NCBI GenBank assembly: GCA_937958675.1
Contig: CALGND010000124.1
Coordinates: forward strand, 1-39,302
DNA from: an uncultured Granulosicoccaceae bacterium
GTDB taxonomy: Bacteria > Pseudomonadota > Gammaproteobacteria > Granulosicoccales > Granulosicoccaceae
DNA: 39,302 bases
Reading direction: 5' to 3'
The position numbers and the translations under genes are program-made. Every line of letters starts with the position of its first letter. The first letter of the stretch is position 1. The notes under the pieces were generated by a model that saw only the letters and a program-made list of their open reading frames with translations, was not told the origin of the DNA and ran no database searches. This document shows positions 8,630 to 16,833 of the stretch, one piece after another.

Positions 8630-9019
8630 CTAGTGCTCGCCTGTATTGGCACATGCCATGCGCCTAGCAAATCGTTTTTTTGCAAAGATTCGATATAAGC
8701 GGTCTAATATTGCCATTACACCTGGCAATGAAATGATGCGCACCAGTTGGCGGTAGTAGGGTAGTTGCTCCCAGATAACAGCGAAGGCCGGTACGCCGAC
8801 AACGATTTTACCGTTATCGATGACATGCAAGTATCTCATTGCCGCTTCATAGCCTATTCCATATTGTGCAAGTATTTCCGGGTTTGCGTTAATATCTGCC
8901 CAGTTAACCTCACCGGTTTTGTCCATCCGCCGGTAGTGTGCTACTTCCTTTGAACACAGAGGACAACCGCCGTCGAACAGCATGGAAACTTTCGGTTCTT
9001 TTGTTGTGATTTGGATCAT
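8630..9019 (-). CDS. DCC-family thiol-disulfide oxidoreductase (DUF393)
   Basis: 129 residues from the ATG at 9019. The family-defining sequence LFDGGCPLCSKEVAHYRRMD near the N-terminus contains the DxxCxxC motif of the DUF393/DCC proteins, predicted thioredoxin-fold redox proteins. The reading frame extends upstream to 9115, but ATG 9019 is preferred because it overlaps the stop of the DUF3429 gene in an ATGA junction, giving translational coupling. The C-terminus ends in a basic segment (FAKKRFARRM). Pairing with a small membrane protein suggests a membrane-associated redox role; the substrate is unknown. Confidence 0.85.
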   Translation of the reverse strand: MIQITTKEPKVSMLFDGGCPLCSKEVAHYRRMDKTGEVNWADINANPEILAQYGIGYEAAMRYLHVIDNGKIVVGVPAFAVIWEQLPYYRQLVRIISLPGVMAILDRLYRIFAKKRFARRMACANTGEH

Positions 9020-9465
9020 GAAATCCCAACTGCGCCAAGGCATAGTAATACTGTAGAGGTAAGCTGCAATCGTAATTTGCCGTACCACGCCGGTGCACAA
9101 TTGCCGCTCGCCCAATTCATATCAACAATAAGTAGCGCAACGAATCCAACTGCAAGAACGGCGATTGCGTAACGTGTATCGAAAAAGGTGGCAGTCCAAC
9201 CTAAAAGTGCGGGTATAACGCTTAAAACCAAGTGCCATGGTTGGATAGGTATGTTTTTACCTACAGTTTTTGTCATGGCAATGCCCCAGTGAACTCCACC
9301 CATAAAAGACAGTATGATCGCGCCATACGCAATTAGCATGGGTTCGATTGTGTCTTTCGAAGCTGACCAATCCAACAGCACAAGAGCGCTCAAACCTGCA
9401 AACGGCAATACGCCAGCCCAGCCGAGTAAGTTGACTGATCGAGGTATCTGTTCTAGTTGGCTCAT
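9016..9465 (-). CDS. DUF3429 integral membrane protein
   Basis: 149 residues with about five transmembrane segments. Characteristic stretches are LLGWAGVLPFAGLSALVLL, YGAIILSFMGGVHWGIAM and PALLGWTATFFDTRYAIAVL. The GGVHWG block is typical of DUF3429 proteins, which are uncharacterised inner-membrane proteins. Its stop overlaps the start of the DCC redox gene by ATGA, so the two are made together and probably act in one pathway. No cofactor-binding motif is visible. The ATG at 9465 gives a clean first helix. Confidence 0.82.
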   Translation of the reverse strand: MSQLEQIPRSVNLLGWAGVLPFAGLSALVLLDWSASKDTIEPMLIAYGAIILSFMGGVHWGIAMTKTVGKNIPIQPWHLVLSVIPALLGWTATFFDTRYAIAVLAVGFVALLIVDMNWASGNCAPAWYGKLRLQLTSTVLLCLGAVGIS

Positions 9466-9621
9466 TTTGGTTATCAGCTCGCCCTTAATGGTTTGTGCGC
9501 TGCAGTGTTAAATAGATCAAAGGAGCCATTTATACGGATTGACGAAGAATTTGGATGTTACCTTAGCTGGGCAATGCCATACCCTGTCACGATCAACACA
9601 TAGCCGACGCATACTCCCCAA

Positions 9622-10191
9622 TCAGCTCAAGTAACACTGACCTTGATTTGGATCTTCCGAGAACAGGTGTAGCGTGAATCCAGGTGAATCCAATGTGCCT
9701 ACTTTGTGAATCAGATTGTCATAAGTGCCTTCCTGCCCTTGTTTCCAAATGATATCTCCACGAGCCATAATCAAGGATTGAGTACGCGTCGCTGTATCGT
9801 CTCCAGTAGAGTCGTATAGGTCCATTTGAAATTCGCCTTCAATCACTTGATAATAAGCGAAGGAGGGGTGGCCGTGGATTGAGGAGCTGGTCTGTTTTTC
9901 CCATCGGCAGATATAGCCTATCCAATCACCTTCAGTGCCGATAATATGTCGGCTGTATTTTTCGTCTCGAGGTAAGCCATGGAGTAACTCACTCTTTGAT
10001 TGTATTAGCACCTGTAATTCACTTGAAAGACGATTTTCCAGAATGGAGGAGTTCTCACCAGCAGAGTGCTCTCCGAGAGCTCGAGCACCAAGCAGTAGCT
10101 CAAATACAGATCCAAAGTCGTTTCTGGCGTCGAAGGTCCTTTTGTTGAGAAGCGATGGATTGAGTTTCTGAGGCCACCGTTTTATACACAT
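9622..10191 (-). CDS. Cysteine dioxygenase-like cupin (thiol dioxygenase family)
   Basis: 189 residues. The core aligns well by eye with cysteine dioxygenase: YSRHI (Arg81 where mammalian CDO has its substrate-binding Arg60), SSIHGHPS (His106 and His108 for iron), and LIHKVGT (His162, third ligand) followed by FTLHLFSED. In CDO these are YTRN, SSIHDH, LHRV and SLHLYSPP. CDO adds O2 to cysteine to give cysteine sulfinate. Differences are that the catalytic Tyr of HLYS is Phe177 and the CDO crosslink Cys position looks like Tyr113, so activity or substrate may differ. The start overlaps the upstream decarboxylase stop by 10 nt with AGGA upstream. Context strongly suggests a two-step pathway. 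Confidence 0.78.
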   Translation of the reverse strand: MCIKRWPQKLNPSLLNKRTFDARNDFGSVFELLLGARALGEHSAGENSSILENRLSSELQVLIQSKSELLHGLPRDEKYSRHIIGTEGDWIGYICRWEKQTSSSIHGHPSFAYYQVIEGEFQMDLYDSTGDDTATRTQSLIMARGDIIWKQGQEGTYDNLIHKVGTLDSPGFTLHLFSEDPNQGQCYLS

Positions 10192-11600
10192 TGTGTTAAT
10201 TCCTTAGCTACCTTTGACGCTGTTTGTAGCCAATTATCGAAAAATGTGTCGATGTCTTGCTCGGTGACATCTTTGTTGGTAATAATCAAACGAATAGTCA
10301 GATCATCTTGGATATAGGCTATGTTTACTAGTGATTCGCCTGATTCGTATAAAGATTGACGAACCTGTTTGTTGAATGTGTTGCTATCAACTCCATCACC
10401 GACAATGCTTCGAAAGCAAATATTATTTATCCAGCGTGTGGTCTGTAGTTCAAGCGTTGGTTCGTTATGTATGCGAAGTTCTGCATGTTTCGATAGTTTG
10501 ATAAAATTGTCGATACGGTTTTCGAAACCCTCGTTACCGTAGAAAATATATTCAAGCCACATTTTTAAAGCGTCTACTCGACGTCCACATTGTAGTGAGT
10601 ATGGGCCAAGGTCTTGACGTTCGGCGCTTTCGTGAAAAATGTAAGAGGTATCGCCAAGATTACACACGCGATCGAAGCTACCTGACTCACGTACAAATAA
10701 GACACCACACATTAATGGTACGCCCAGCATTTTATGAGCATCCCAACTCAGAGAGTCAGCTAAATTGCTTCCTGATAATAAACGTTTTTCTTGTTTTGAA
10801 AAAGCGACTGCGCCACCCCAGGCTCCGTCTATATGGAACCAACAATCATGAGCTTGAGCAGTACTGGATATGCGCTGGAAGTCATCGAAAGCACCTCGGA
10901 CGGTAGTGCCTGCAGTTCCTATAATCGATACAGGAATGCAGCCTTCGTCTTTGCTTAGTTGGATAAGCCGTTCAAGCTCGCCTGTTCGCATAGCACCTGT
11001 CTCATCGACCGGTACTTTCACCAGAGAGTTCAGGCCAATACCGGACATCACCATCGCTTTGTCCATTGAGTAGTGTGCTTCTTCAGAGACGAATACAGAC
11101 ACTCTGGGTAGGCCATGTAGGCCTTCGTTTTTAAGTAGTGGGAATTTTTTGTGCAGAGCTAATAACAAAGCAACATAATTGCTATTACTTCCACCGGTGG
11201 TAATTTGTGCTTCGCCATCGTTGAAACCAAATACTGATCTAAACCTACTCAGTACTTCATTTTCTATCAGTGTTGCAACCGGTGCTACCTCATAGGTGTA
11301 CATAGAGGTATTAGCTAAAACCTCAATTACGCTGCCAACTAATGCAGCGTTAGATTGCCCAGCCCACAGTTGGTTAAAATATTGTGGATGGGCAGTTTTT
11401 ACGCTGTAGTGCAAGTATGTTTCGACAGATTTCCAAATACTGTCCCAGGATTGCGTACCCTCATCAAGCTGCATTGCCGCAAGCTCAGTCTTAAGGGCGG
11501 AATAGTTACGATAATTAACTACGCTACCATGGGTCTTTTCCGCATTGTAGGCTTGCATTATGGATGTCAGTTTGGAGAAGAGAGCGTTTTCAGAGTGCAT
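10182..11600 (-). CDS. PLP-dependent group II decarboxylase (cysteine sulfinate / glutamate decarboxylase-like)
   Basis: 472 residues from ATG 11600; an upstream in-frame TTG at 11624 is less likely. It closely resembles the animal GAD/CSAD type of group II decarboxylase. Matching blocks are HPQYFNQLWAG (71-81), TYEVAPVATLIENEVL, the PLP-contacting EEAHYSM (His176), HIDGAWGGAV (Asp258), SWDAHKM with the Schiff-base Lys290, and LQCGRRVDALKMWL. The residue after NQL is Trp79; from memory it is Phe in CSAD (NQLFSG) and Ser in GAD (NQLSTG), so an aromatic favours a sulfinate or aspartate-type substrate. The cytoplasmic reaction would be decarboxylation, for example cysteine sulfinate to hypotaurine. 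The thiol-dioxygenase-like gene follows with a 10-nt overlap. Confidence 0.88.
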   Translation of the reverse strand: MHSENALFSKLTSIMQAYNAEKTHGSVVNYRNYSALKTELAAMQLDEGTQSWDSIWKSVETYLHYSVKTAHPQYFNQLWAGQSNAALVGSVIEVLANTSMYTYEVAPVATLIENEVLSRFRSVFGFNDGEAQITTGGSNSNYVALLLALHKKFPLLKNEGLHGLPRVSVFVSEEAHYSMDKAMVMSGIGLNSLVKVPVDETGAMRTGELERLIQLSKDEGCIPVSIIGTAGTTVRGAFDDFQRISSTAQAHDCWFHIDGAWGGAVAFSKQEKRLLSGSNLADSLSWDAHKMLGVPLMCGVLFVRESGSFDRVCNLGDTSYIFHESAERQDLGPYSLQCGRRVDALKMWLEYIFYGNEGFENRIDNFIKLSKHAELRIHNEPTLELQTTRWINNICFRSIVGDGVDSNTFNKQVRQSLYESGESLVNIAYIQDDLTIRLIITNKDVTEQDIDTFFDNWLQTASKVAKELTQCV

Positions 11601-12126
11601 TTTCGACTTACCGGTCCTGTTCAACGGTTGCTAACGTATTAGTAGATAAGTGTGACTTAAATCGCTCCTTAGAGTTCACCGTTGGAATGTCACATTTCTG
11701 GTTTGTTGGGTCGGTCTACGCTACTCTACGTGTGTACCGGTCTATGGTTAAACAATTTCCGTGAAGTTCACAAAAACGAGTCGTTTTCGTACGAATTCAC
11801 ACTGGAGCCCCCACTTTTGTAGACTCATAATCAAGGTATATATGTTGCTGCCGTAAATTACTGTGCAGAGACAGAGTGATATCAATTGGAATTTAGTTCC
11901 ATTTAGCTGGCATGATTTTTTTATGTCATGCTTGGTTTTGGTAAACGCGGGCACCGGTATCTGAATCTGCACGGAAATCGATAGAGAGATGGATGCTAAC
12001 GTACAAATTAGCACTGTGTTGGATCAGCAGCCTCCCACTTTATTTGTCCATGAGTTAACTTGCACAACAGTTACCTTATGTAATTGCAGGTTATTTTCTA
12101 TTGAGGTTCCAATCAGGCGCTAACAG
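11601..12126. other. Intergenic region upstream of divergent decarboxylase and LRR genes
   Basis: About 525 bp. It contains a cluster of palindromes at 11761-11800 (listed separately) and a hairpin-like GCATGA/TCATGC pair near 11912 with a T-rich loop. A 44-codon reading frame, ATG 11989 to TAA 12123, ends 3 nt before and in the same frame as the TTG start of the LRR gene. No homology is recognised for this small frame (MDANVQISTVLDQQ...), so I treat it as unproven. Otherwise the region presumably holds promoters for both neighbours. Confidence 0.5.
11761..11800. repeat. Cluster of nested palindromes
   Basis: Forty bases hold four adjacent palindromes: GTGAAGTTCAC (11761-11771), AAAACGAGTCGTTTT (11773-11787), CGTACG (11788-11793) and GAATTC (11793-11798). 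GTGAA at 11761 is also mirrored by TTCAC at 11796-11800, making an imperfect outer dyad. It lies about 160 bp upstream of the decarboxylase start. An operator for the taurine-like gene pair or a recombination remnant are both possible. Confidence 0.45.
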
Positions 12127-12723
12127 TTGAATACTGAACTAGATTTAGGTGGTAAAGGGCTCGCTAAGATCCCTGAAGAAGTCTTCGGCATGACCGAACT
12201 TAGGGTGCTGAAGCTCCATGATAATCAGCTGACAGAGTTGCCCAACGACCTGTTTCGTTTGGTTAAACTAAGAGAGCTTCAAATACAGAACAACCAACTA
12301 ACCGAGCTGCCCCTAGGTTTTTATCAACTAACCAATTTGCAAAATGTACTAGCAAATGGTAATCAGATTCGTTCTTTGAACCAAGGGTTATTTCAACTAC
12401 ACAATCTTCTTACTCTAAATCTCAGTGATAATAAAATCGAAGTTATTCCAAAAGATGTAGGTGATTTAGTCAACTTGGTTGGGCTCTCCTTAGAAAATAA
12501 TATGATTCAGAAATTGCCTGATTCGATAGGAGAAATGGACAACCTGCGTAGCTTAAATCTGTCCAAAAACACTTTATCTGAGTTGCCTCCAACAATCGTA
12601 AAGCTAAGAAATTTAATTAGTCTCAGAGTGGATCACAATCAGTTGGTAACATTGCCACCGGATATTGCTCAAATGGCGCAGTTAAATGTGTTCAACATTG
12701 AGGGGAATCCGCTCGAGGAATAG
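12127..12723 (+). CDS. Cytoplasmic leucine-rich repeat protein
   Basis: 198 residues made almost wholly of about eight 23-residue leucine-rich repeats of the pattern L..L.L..N.L..LP..(I/L).. : for example LRVLKLHDNQLTELPNDLF and LRSLNLSKNTLSELPPTI. This is the bacterial SDS22/Ras-group-like LRR type, a curved protein-binding solenoid. No signal peptide, Roc/COR GTPase or kinase domain is attached, so a soluble intracellular binding role is likely. The start is uncertain: TTG 12127 includes the first repeat (LDLGGKGLAKIPEEVF), while the first ATG (12190) would truncate it. An in-frame TAA sits at 12121. The gene is convergent with the Fn3 gene downstream. Confidence 0.8.
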   Translation: MNTELDLGGKGLAKIPEEVFGMTELRVLKLHDNQLTELPNDLFRLVKLRELQIQNNQLTELPLGFYQLTNLQNVLANGNQIRSLNQGLFQLHNLLTLNLSDNKIEVIPKDVGDLVNLVGLSLENNMIQKLPDSIGEMDNLRSLNLSKNTLSELPPTIVKLRNLISLRVDHNQLVTLPPDIAQMAQLNVFNIEGNPLEE

Positions 12724-12762
12724 GCTGATGATAAAGCAGAGCGCAATGATCGATATTCAAAT

Positions 12763-12807
12763 GCTTAGTATTAATAACCCGTATTAAAAAGACTGTATTT
12801 ACTAAGC
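12763..12807. terminator. Inverted repeat between convergent genes
   Basis: GCTTAGTA (12763-12770) is repeated inverted as TACTAAGC (12800-12807). A second overlapping pair, CCCGT and ACGGG, lies within and just beyond it. The elements sit between the LRR stop (12723) and the Fn3 protein stop (12835) on the opposite strand. The long spacer and lack of a U-tract make a termination role tentative. Confidence 0.35.
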
Positions 12808-12834
12808 TAAACGGGCTCTACACGAGCGCGTGTG

Positions 12835-14634
12835 TTATATATCTGCCTCGATATTCGACAACCATGGATTATCTATAGTCCGGACCACTTCGCGCCCGTC
12901 CACGCTGAGCCTGACTTCTAGTGATGTTGGGTTGCTGGCGGTGTTTATGATTCTGGCTCGATACAGCGAAGTTTCTTGTGGATCCAATTCTATGGTACCG
13001 ATAAGGTCAACACCATATGCGGGGTCGTAGTTTTCTGGTGCAAATGAGACGAATAGTCTTCTGCCACCAAATAAGGTATCGGGCAATTGCGCCCAGCCTG
13101 ACTGATTTGCTTCAAATGTACTTGTGGCCGGGACGACTCCGTCTCCTATGGTGCTATCGTGATATTGACGGCTTACAACCCTATCGCCTTTTGTTAAATC
13201 AGTGGTACTTTGAGTAGTTTCTGTGATACGCGGCGTACTGGTTCCTGACTTTACGTATCTGTATTGGTTAAAGTAGGCGGCGTGTATCGAATAGTCTTCC
13301 ATGCCGGCTCGATTCACTATCACATCGTTAAGATCTGTTTCGTTAACACCGGCTCTTAAATTGAATTCAAACTCTCCCGATACCGTGGCGTCGTCTAACT
13401 GACATGCATCTGCAAGAACCGTAATGATGCAAAACCCGCTGGAGGGAAACGCGTAGCTTGTGCATATAAATTCTCCAGGTCGAGCGTTATCGGGATAAAG
13501 ATCTCCAGTAACATGGGCGAAATAGGAGCCGCTGTCACAGCTAAATCGATCGCCCCGAAGCATTAACTCGTTGTTGTAAACGTCGGATTCGGCATGCGAC
13601 AAGACTGGCACTTCACCTACATCTAGTAGTCGAGCGGACTCCGCCATAACGTAACCCAGAGCGCGCGCATCATCAAGCTCCGGAAAGACCAACGTTGCTT
13701 GAATCTCGGGAATCATCGCAATGAGCTGACCCATTAGTTCGTCTGCGTTAACACTGTCTGGCCATTTAGCAGGTAAAGACCGCGATCCATCACGACCAAT
13801 CGCGTAAACCTCATAAACTTGCTCACCGATACGCACTTGATCATCAAAATAGCTGATGCCTTCTGTTTTGCCCAAGAGTGTGCCATTACGATGTACCTCG
13901 TAATAACTAACCATGTCGTCTGCCGGAGCCCGATCCCAAAATAGCTCGCCTGATACGCTGGTATATGTTTGTACGCGTAAGTTATTTGGTGGCGTTAGCG
14001 TGGTTGATATGAAAGGGCCATTACCAGCTTGCGTTGTTGCAGATAACACCGCCTGACTTGAACGAGTGTTGGTTTTATCAATCGCTGTTATTGTAAAATC
14101 ATATTTAGTGTTGGGCGACAGCGAATCGATGTAGTAACTCGTTGCATCTAGTAGTGCAGCTTGCGCTCCGTTAATCAGTATCTCATAAGCCACTACACCT
14201 TCTTCGTTTGCTGATCGATTCCAGAAAAGCTCAAGTGCAGTACTTGAATACACTTTTGCATTGAATCCAGTTACTGCGTTTAATATAGTACTGGGGCCAG
14301 TGCTATCAGAACGAGTGCGTAATGTTAAACTGGCTGTTGGCGAACGTTCATTGTCAAAATCGACTGCTAAAATACTGTATCTATATTCGGTGTTAGGCGA
14401 CAAACCATCTAGGAATAAGGAGTTGGCATCTAGCGTTTTGATCACCACGCCATTTTGAGATATTTGGTATTCCCTGACAAAACCGTCATCATCGGAGTCA
14501 TCCCAGAATAACTCGATAGCGGAGCTTGAATAGACGCTAGCCAAAAAATTTGCTGGAGTGGACGGCGCAGCTGCCATAGCTGCATGGCTGAAAAGTCCGA
14601 GCGTAAGTAAGCACATGATGGCTTTTTTGGTCAT
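12835..14634 (-). CDS. Secreted multi-domain protein with three N-terminal fibronectin type III modules
   Basis: 599 residues. A signal peptide (MTKKAIMCLLTLGLFSHAAMAA) is followed by three Fn3-like modules at about 24-107, 117-202 and 213-292. Each carries an S(S/T)(A/V).ELFWD(D/R) strand and an NT.Y.(Y/F)(S/T)I.A(V/I)D strand. The C-terminal ~300 residues are not a family I recognise. They contain clustered cysteines (FSCDSGSYFAH, EFICTSYAF, SGFCIITVLADACQ) and then a Cys-poor beta-rich stretch, including a DYSIHAAYFNQYRYVKSG motif. The protein is exported and probably surface or periplasmic. The Fn3 modules match those of the RCC1 protein at 6100-7569 in sequence style. It is divergent from the aminotransferase gene. 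Confidence 0.78.
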   Translation of the reverse strand: MTKKAIMCLLTLGLFSHAAMAAAPSTPANFLASVYSSSAIELFWDDSDDDGFVREYQISQNGVVIKTLDANSLFLDGLSPNTEYRYSILAVDFDNERSPTASLTLRTRSDSTGPSTILNAVTGFNAKVYSSTALELFWNRSANEEGVVAYEILINGAQAALLDATSYYIDSLSPNTKYDFTITAIDKTNTRSSQAVLSATTQAGNGPFISTTLTPPNNLRVQTYTSVSGELFWDRAPADDMVSYYEVHRNGTLLGKTEGISYFDDQVRIGEQVYEVYAIGRDGSRSLPAKWPDSVNADELMGQLIAMIPEIQATLVFPELDDARALGYVMAESARLLDVGEVPVLSHAESDVYNNELMLRGDRFSCDSGSYFAHVTGDLYPDNARPGEFICTSYAFPSSGFCIITVLADACQLDDATVSGEFEFNLRAGVNETDLNDVIVNRAGMEDYSIHAAYFNQYRYVKSGTSTPRITETTQSTTDLTKGDRVVSRQYHDSTIGDGVVPATSTFEANQSGWAQLPDTLFGGRRLFVSFAPENYDPAYGVDLIGTIELDPQETSLYRARIINTASNPTSLEVRLSVDGREVVRTIDNPWLSNIEADI

Positions 14635-14863
14635 AGCGCCTTCTGCCTTAAAGTTGACATCTCTGTATTAGATTTTACAACAATTGAGATTAAACGACTC
14701 ATTCAGACAATGATCGATTCTCACGTTAGCGCGCATATCGCAAGAGCAAATAACCATTTGCAATTTGACCGATGTCGCGGTACAAGATATCCAAATTTCC
14801 AAGATGGTTGCTAAAGCCAATTTAAAGCAAACTGAGCAAGATGATTTTTAGAGAAAGTAGCGT

Positions 14864-15997
14864 ATGACAACACTGCCAGAGTTCAGGCTCGAAACCCATT
14901 TTTCAAAATGGGAATTCAAAGCTAAATACCACATGACCGCATCAGATGCAGAAAGCATTTCTCTGCGTGATTTACTCGCTATGGCGACACCCGCAGAGCG
15001 TGAAGAATTTGAGGGTATGTGGTTGGGATATACCGAAACCTTCGGTGCGTCTGACTTACGCGAGAGCATAGCGACTAAATACACCAGTCAAAATGCTAGC
15101 CAGATTCTGTGTTTTGCTGGTGCGAGTGAGGGCATATTCGCTGCCAACTCTGTCATTCTTGATAAACACAGCCACGCGATTGTAGTAACACCTAACTACC
15201 AATCACACGAAACATTACCATTGGCGATATGTGAGGCGACAGGCGTACCGTTGGATCCGGATGATCACTGGTCACTTGATATCGATCGAGTCGCTGATGC
15301 GATCAAACCGAACACCAAGTTGGTCACTATCAATTTCCCGCACAACCCAACAGGGGCCATTCTTCCGATTGATCACTATATGTCGTTGGTTGAGCTGTGT
15401 CGAAAACATGGCATCTATATTCTGCACGATGAAATCTTTAACGGCCTTGGCCCTAGCGGGACCCAACATCTCCCCTTTATCGCTGATGTTTACGAACGTG
15501 GATTGTCGTTGAATGTCATGTCGAAATCCTATGGACTGCCAGGGCTTCGAATTGGTTGGATCGCGTGTGAAGATAAGGAAGTTATCGCAAAGATGGAACG
15601 CTTGAAGCATTATCTGTCGATTTGCAACTCTGGGCCTAGCGAGCGTTTAACAAAAATTGCGTTGAGTCAACAAGACAAGTTGCTACAACGCAATTGTTCC
15701 ATTGTTGATGAAAACTTACCTAAATGGGATCTATTTTTTAATAACCATCCAGACTTGTTCGACTGGACGCGACCAGATGGTGCGTGTATGGGGTTCCCAA
15801 GATATAAAGGCCCAGAAGGTGTTGAAAAGTTTTGTCGATCATTGGTTGAGCAAAGCGGTGTACTTTTTCTGCCAAGCACGATATACAAATCAGATCTAGG
15901 CCCGACTCCCAATGATAGATTTCGCTTGGGCTTTGGCCGTAAGGGCTTGGATGAGGGGCTTGGTGTTCTGGAACAGCACATAGAGCGGCATCTGTGA
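14864..15997 (+). CDS. PLP-dependent class I/II aminotransferase
   Basis: 377 residues with a fold-type-I aminotransferase layout. FAGASEGIFAA is the PLP phosphate region, NFPHNPTGA carries the conserved Asn, ILHDEIFNG has the PLP-pyridine Asp, SKSYGLPGLRIGW has the Schiff-base Lys, and RFRLGFGR near the C-terminus carries the substrate-carboxylate Arg. It transfers an amino group between an amino acid and a keto acid in the cytoplasm; the specific substrate cannot be read. A family with similar N-terminal sequence includes amino-acid-modifying aminotransferases of natural-product pathways, so a non-housekeeping role is possible. It is convergent with the MOSC-SDR pair and has no co-directional partner. 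Confidence 0.87.
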   Translation: MTTLPEFRLETHFSKWEFKAKYHMTASDAESISLRDLLAMATPAEREEFEGMWLGYTETFGASDLRESIATKYTSQNASQILCFAGASEGIFAANSVILDKHSHAIVVTPNYQSHETLPLAICEATGVPLDPDDHWSLDIDRVADAIKPNTKLVTINFPHNPTGAILPIDHYMSLVELCRKHGIYILHDEIFNGLGPSGTQHLPFIADVYERGLSLNVMSKSYGLPGLRIGWIACEDKEVIAKMERLKHYLSICNSGPSERLTKIALSQQDKLLQRNCSIVDENLPKWDLFFNNHPDLFDWTRPDGACMGFPRYKGPEGVEKFCRSLVEQSGVLFLPSTIYKSDLGPTPNDRFRLGFGRKGLDEGLGVLEQHIERHL

Positions 15998-16086
15998 TTC
16001 ATCGCCCGTGAAGATATTGTTGTAGGGGAAGACCTTATGGAAATCCCCATGAGCGTGACGGCATACAAAACAGCTAGTTAAATGTG

Positions 16087-16788
16087 TTATACCGAGCGCG
16101 TAATACCGCCATCGACCCGAATATTCTGGCCAGTAATGTAGCTACCCTCTGAGGCTAAAAACGCAACGGTGGCAGCGATTTCTTCTGACTTACCGTATCG
16201 CTCCATGGGAATACGATCTTTAAATTCTTGCTTCTCAGGTAAGCTGTCTATAAAGCCAGGCAGTACATTATTCATGCGAATATTCTCGGCTGCGTAGTTG
16301 TCAGAGAACAGCTTAGTAAATGCAGCAAGACCTGCACGGAATACACCAGAGGTAGGAAATACCGGGTCTGGCTCAAAAGCTGCGAAAGTTGATATGTTGA
16401 TGATTGAGCCTGTACCTTGCGCTTGCATATGCGGAGTGACTAATCGGGCTGCGCGCACAACGTTTAGAAAATACACATCCATCCCTGTGTGCCAGTCTTC
16501 GTCCGTTAGTTCCAGTACTGGTGCTCGCGGGCCGTGCCCAGCGCTGTTAACTAACACATCAATACGGCCCCATTTTTCTATTGTCATATCTACGAGCTTT
16601 TTCAAGTCATCGTTAGATTGATTAGAGCCGGTTAGGCCGATGCCGCCGAGTTCCTTTGCCAGTGCTTCGCCCTTGCCAGACGATGACAAGATGGCGACAG
16701 AGAACCCATCTTGTGCAAGTCGTTTTGCAGCATCTGCGCCCATTCCGCTACCTGCGGCTGTGATTATCGCCACTTTTTGAGTATTCAT
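16087..16788 (-). CDS. SDR-family oxidoreductase lacking the YxxxK catalytic pair
   Basis: 233 residues with the Rossmann signature TAAGSGMGADAAKRLA, followed by NSAGHG (NxAG motif) and SIINIST (catalytic Ser). It ends YITGQNIRVDGG, as in beta-ketoacyl-reductase-like SDRs. Where a classical SDR has YxxxK, this protein has SGVFRAGL, so both Tyr and Lys are replaced (Ser and Arg). Known SDR subgroups share this and are of uncertain activity. A Shine-Dalgarno AGGTGA lies 7 nt before the ATG. It follows the MOSC gene on the same strand with a 45-bp gap, so the two are probably co-transcribed. Confidence 0.88.
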   Translation of the reverse strand: MNTQKVAIITAAGSGMGADAAKRLAQDGFSVAILSSSGKGEALAKELGGIGLTGSNQSNDDLKKLVDMTIEKWGRIDVLVNSAGHGPRAPVLELTDEDWHTGMDVYFLNVVRAARLVTPHMQAQGTGSIINISTFAAFEPDPVFPTSGVFRAGLAAFTKLFSDNYAAENIRMNNVLPGFIDSLPEKQEFKDRIPMERYGKSEEIAATVAFLASEGSYITGQNIRVDGGITRSV

Positions 16789-16833
16789 TTTTTCACCTGT
16801 GTGTTGATTAAAGTTGATACCGCTATTGTGCGC

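Noticed and set aside
8462-8698. 78-residue plus-strand frame between the epimerase and DCC genes
   Set aside because: It crosses the start of one gene and the end of the other on the opposite strand and has no recognisable motif.
11748-12014. 88-residue minus-strand frame upstream of the decarboxylase
   Set aside because: No Shine-Dalgarno, no homology recognised, and it overlaps the palindrome cluster; it is probably chance.
14635-14863. Possible small gene in the gap upstream of the aminotransferase
   Set aside because: An ATG near 14710 opens only about 34 codons without a ribosome-binding site; it is more likely the divergent promoter region.
16024-16046. GGGGA/TCCCC pair between the aminotransferase and SDR genes
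   Set aside because: Only five base pairs with a 13-nt loop and no U-tract, so not enough to call a terminator.
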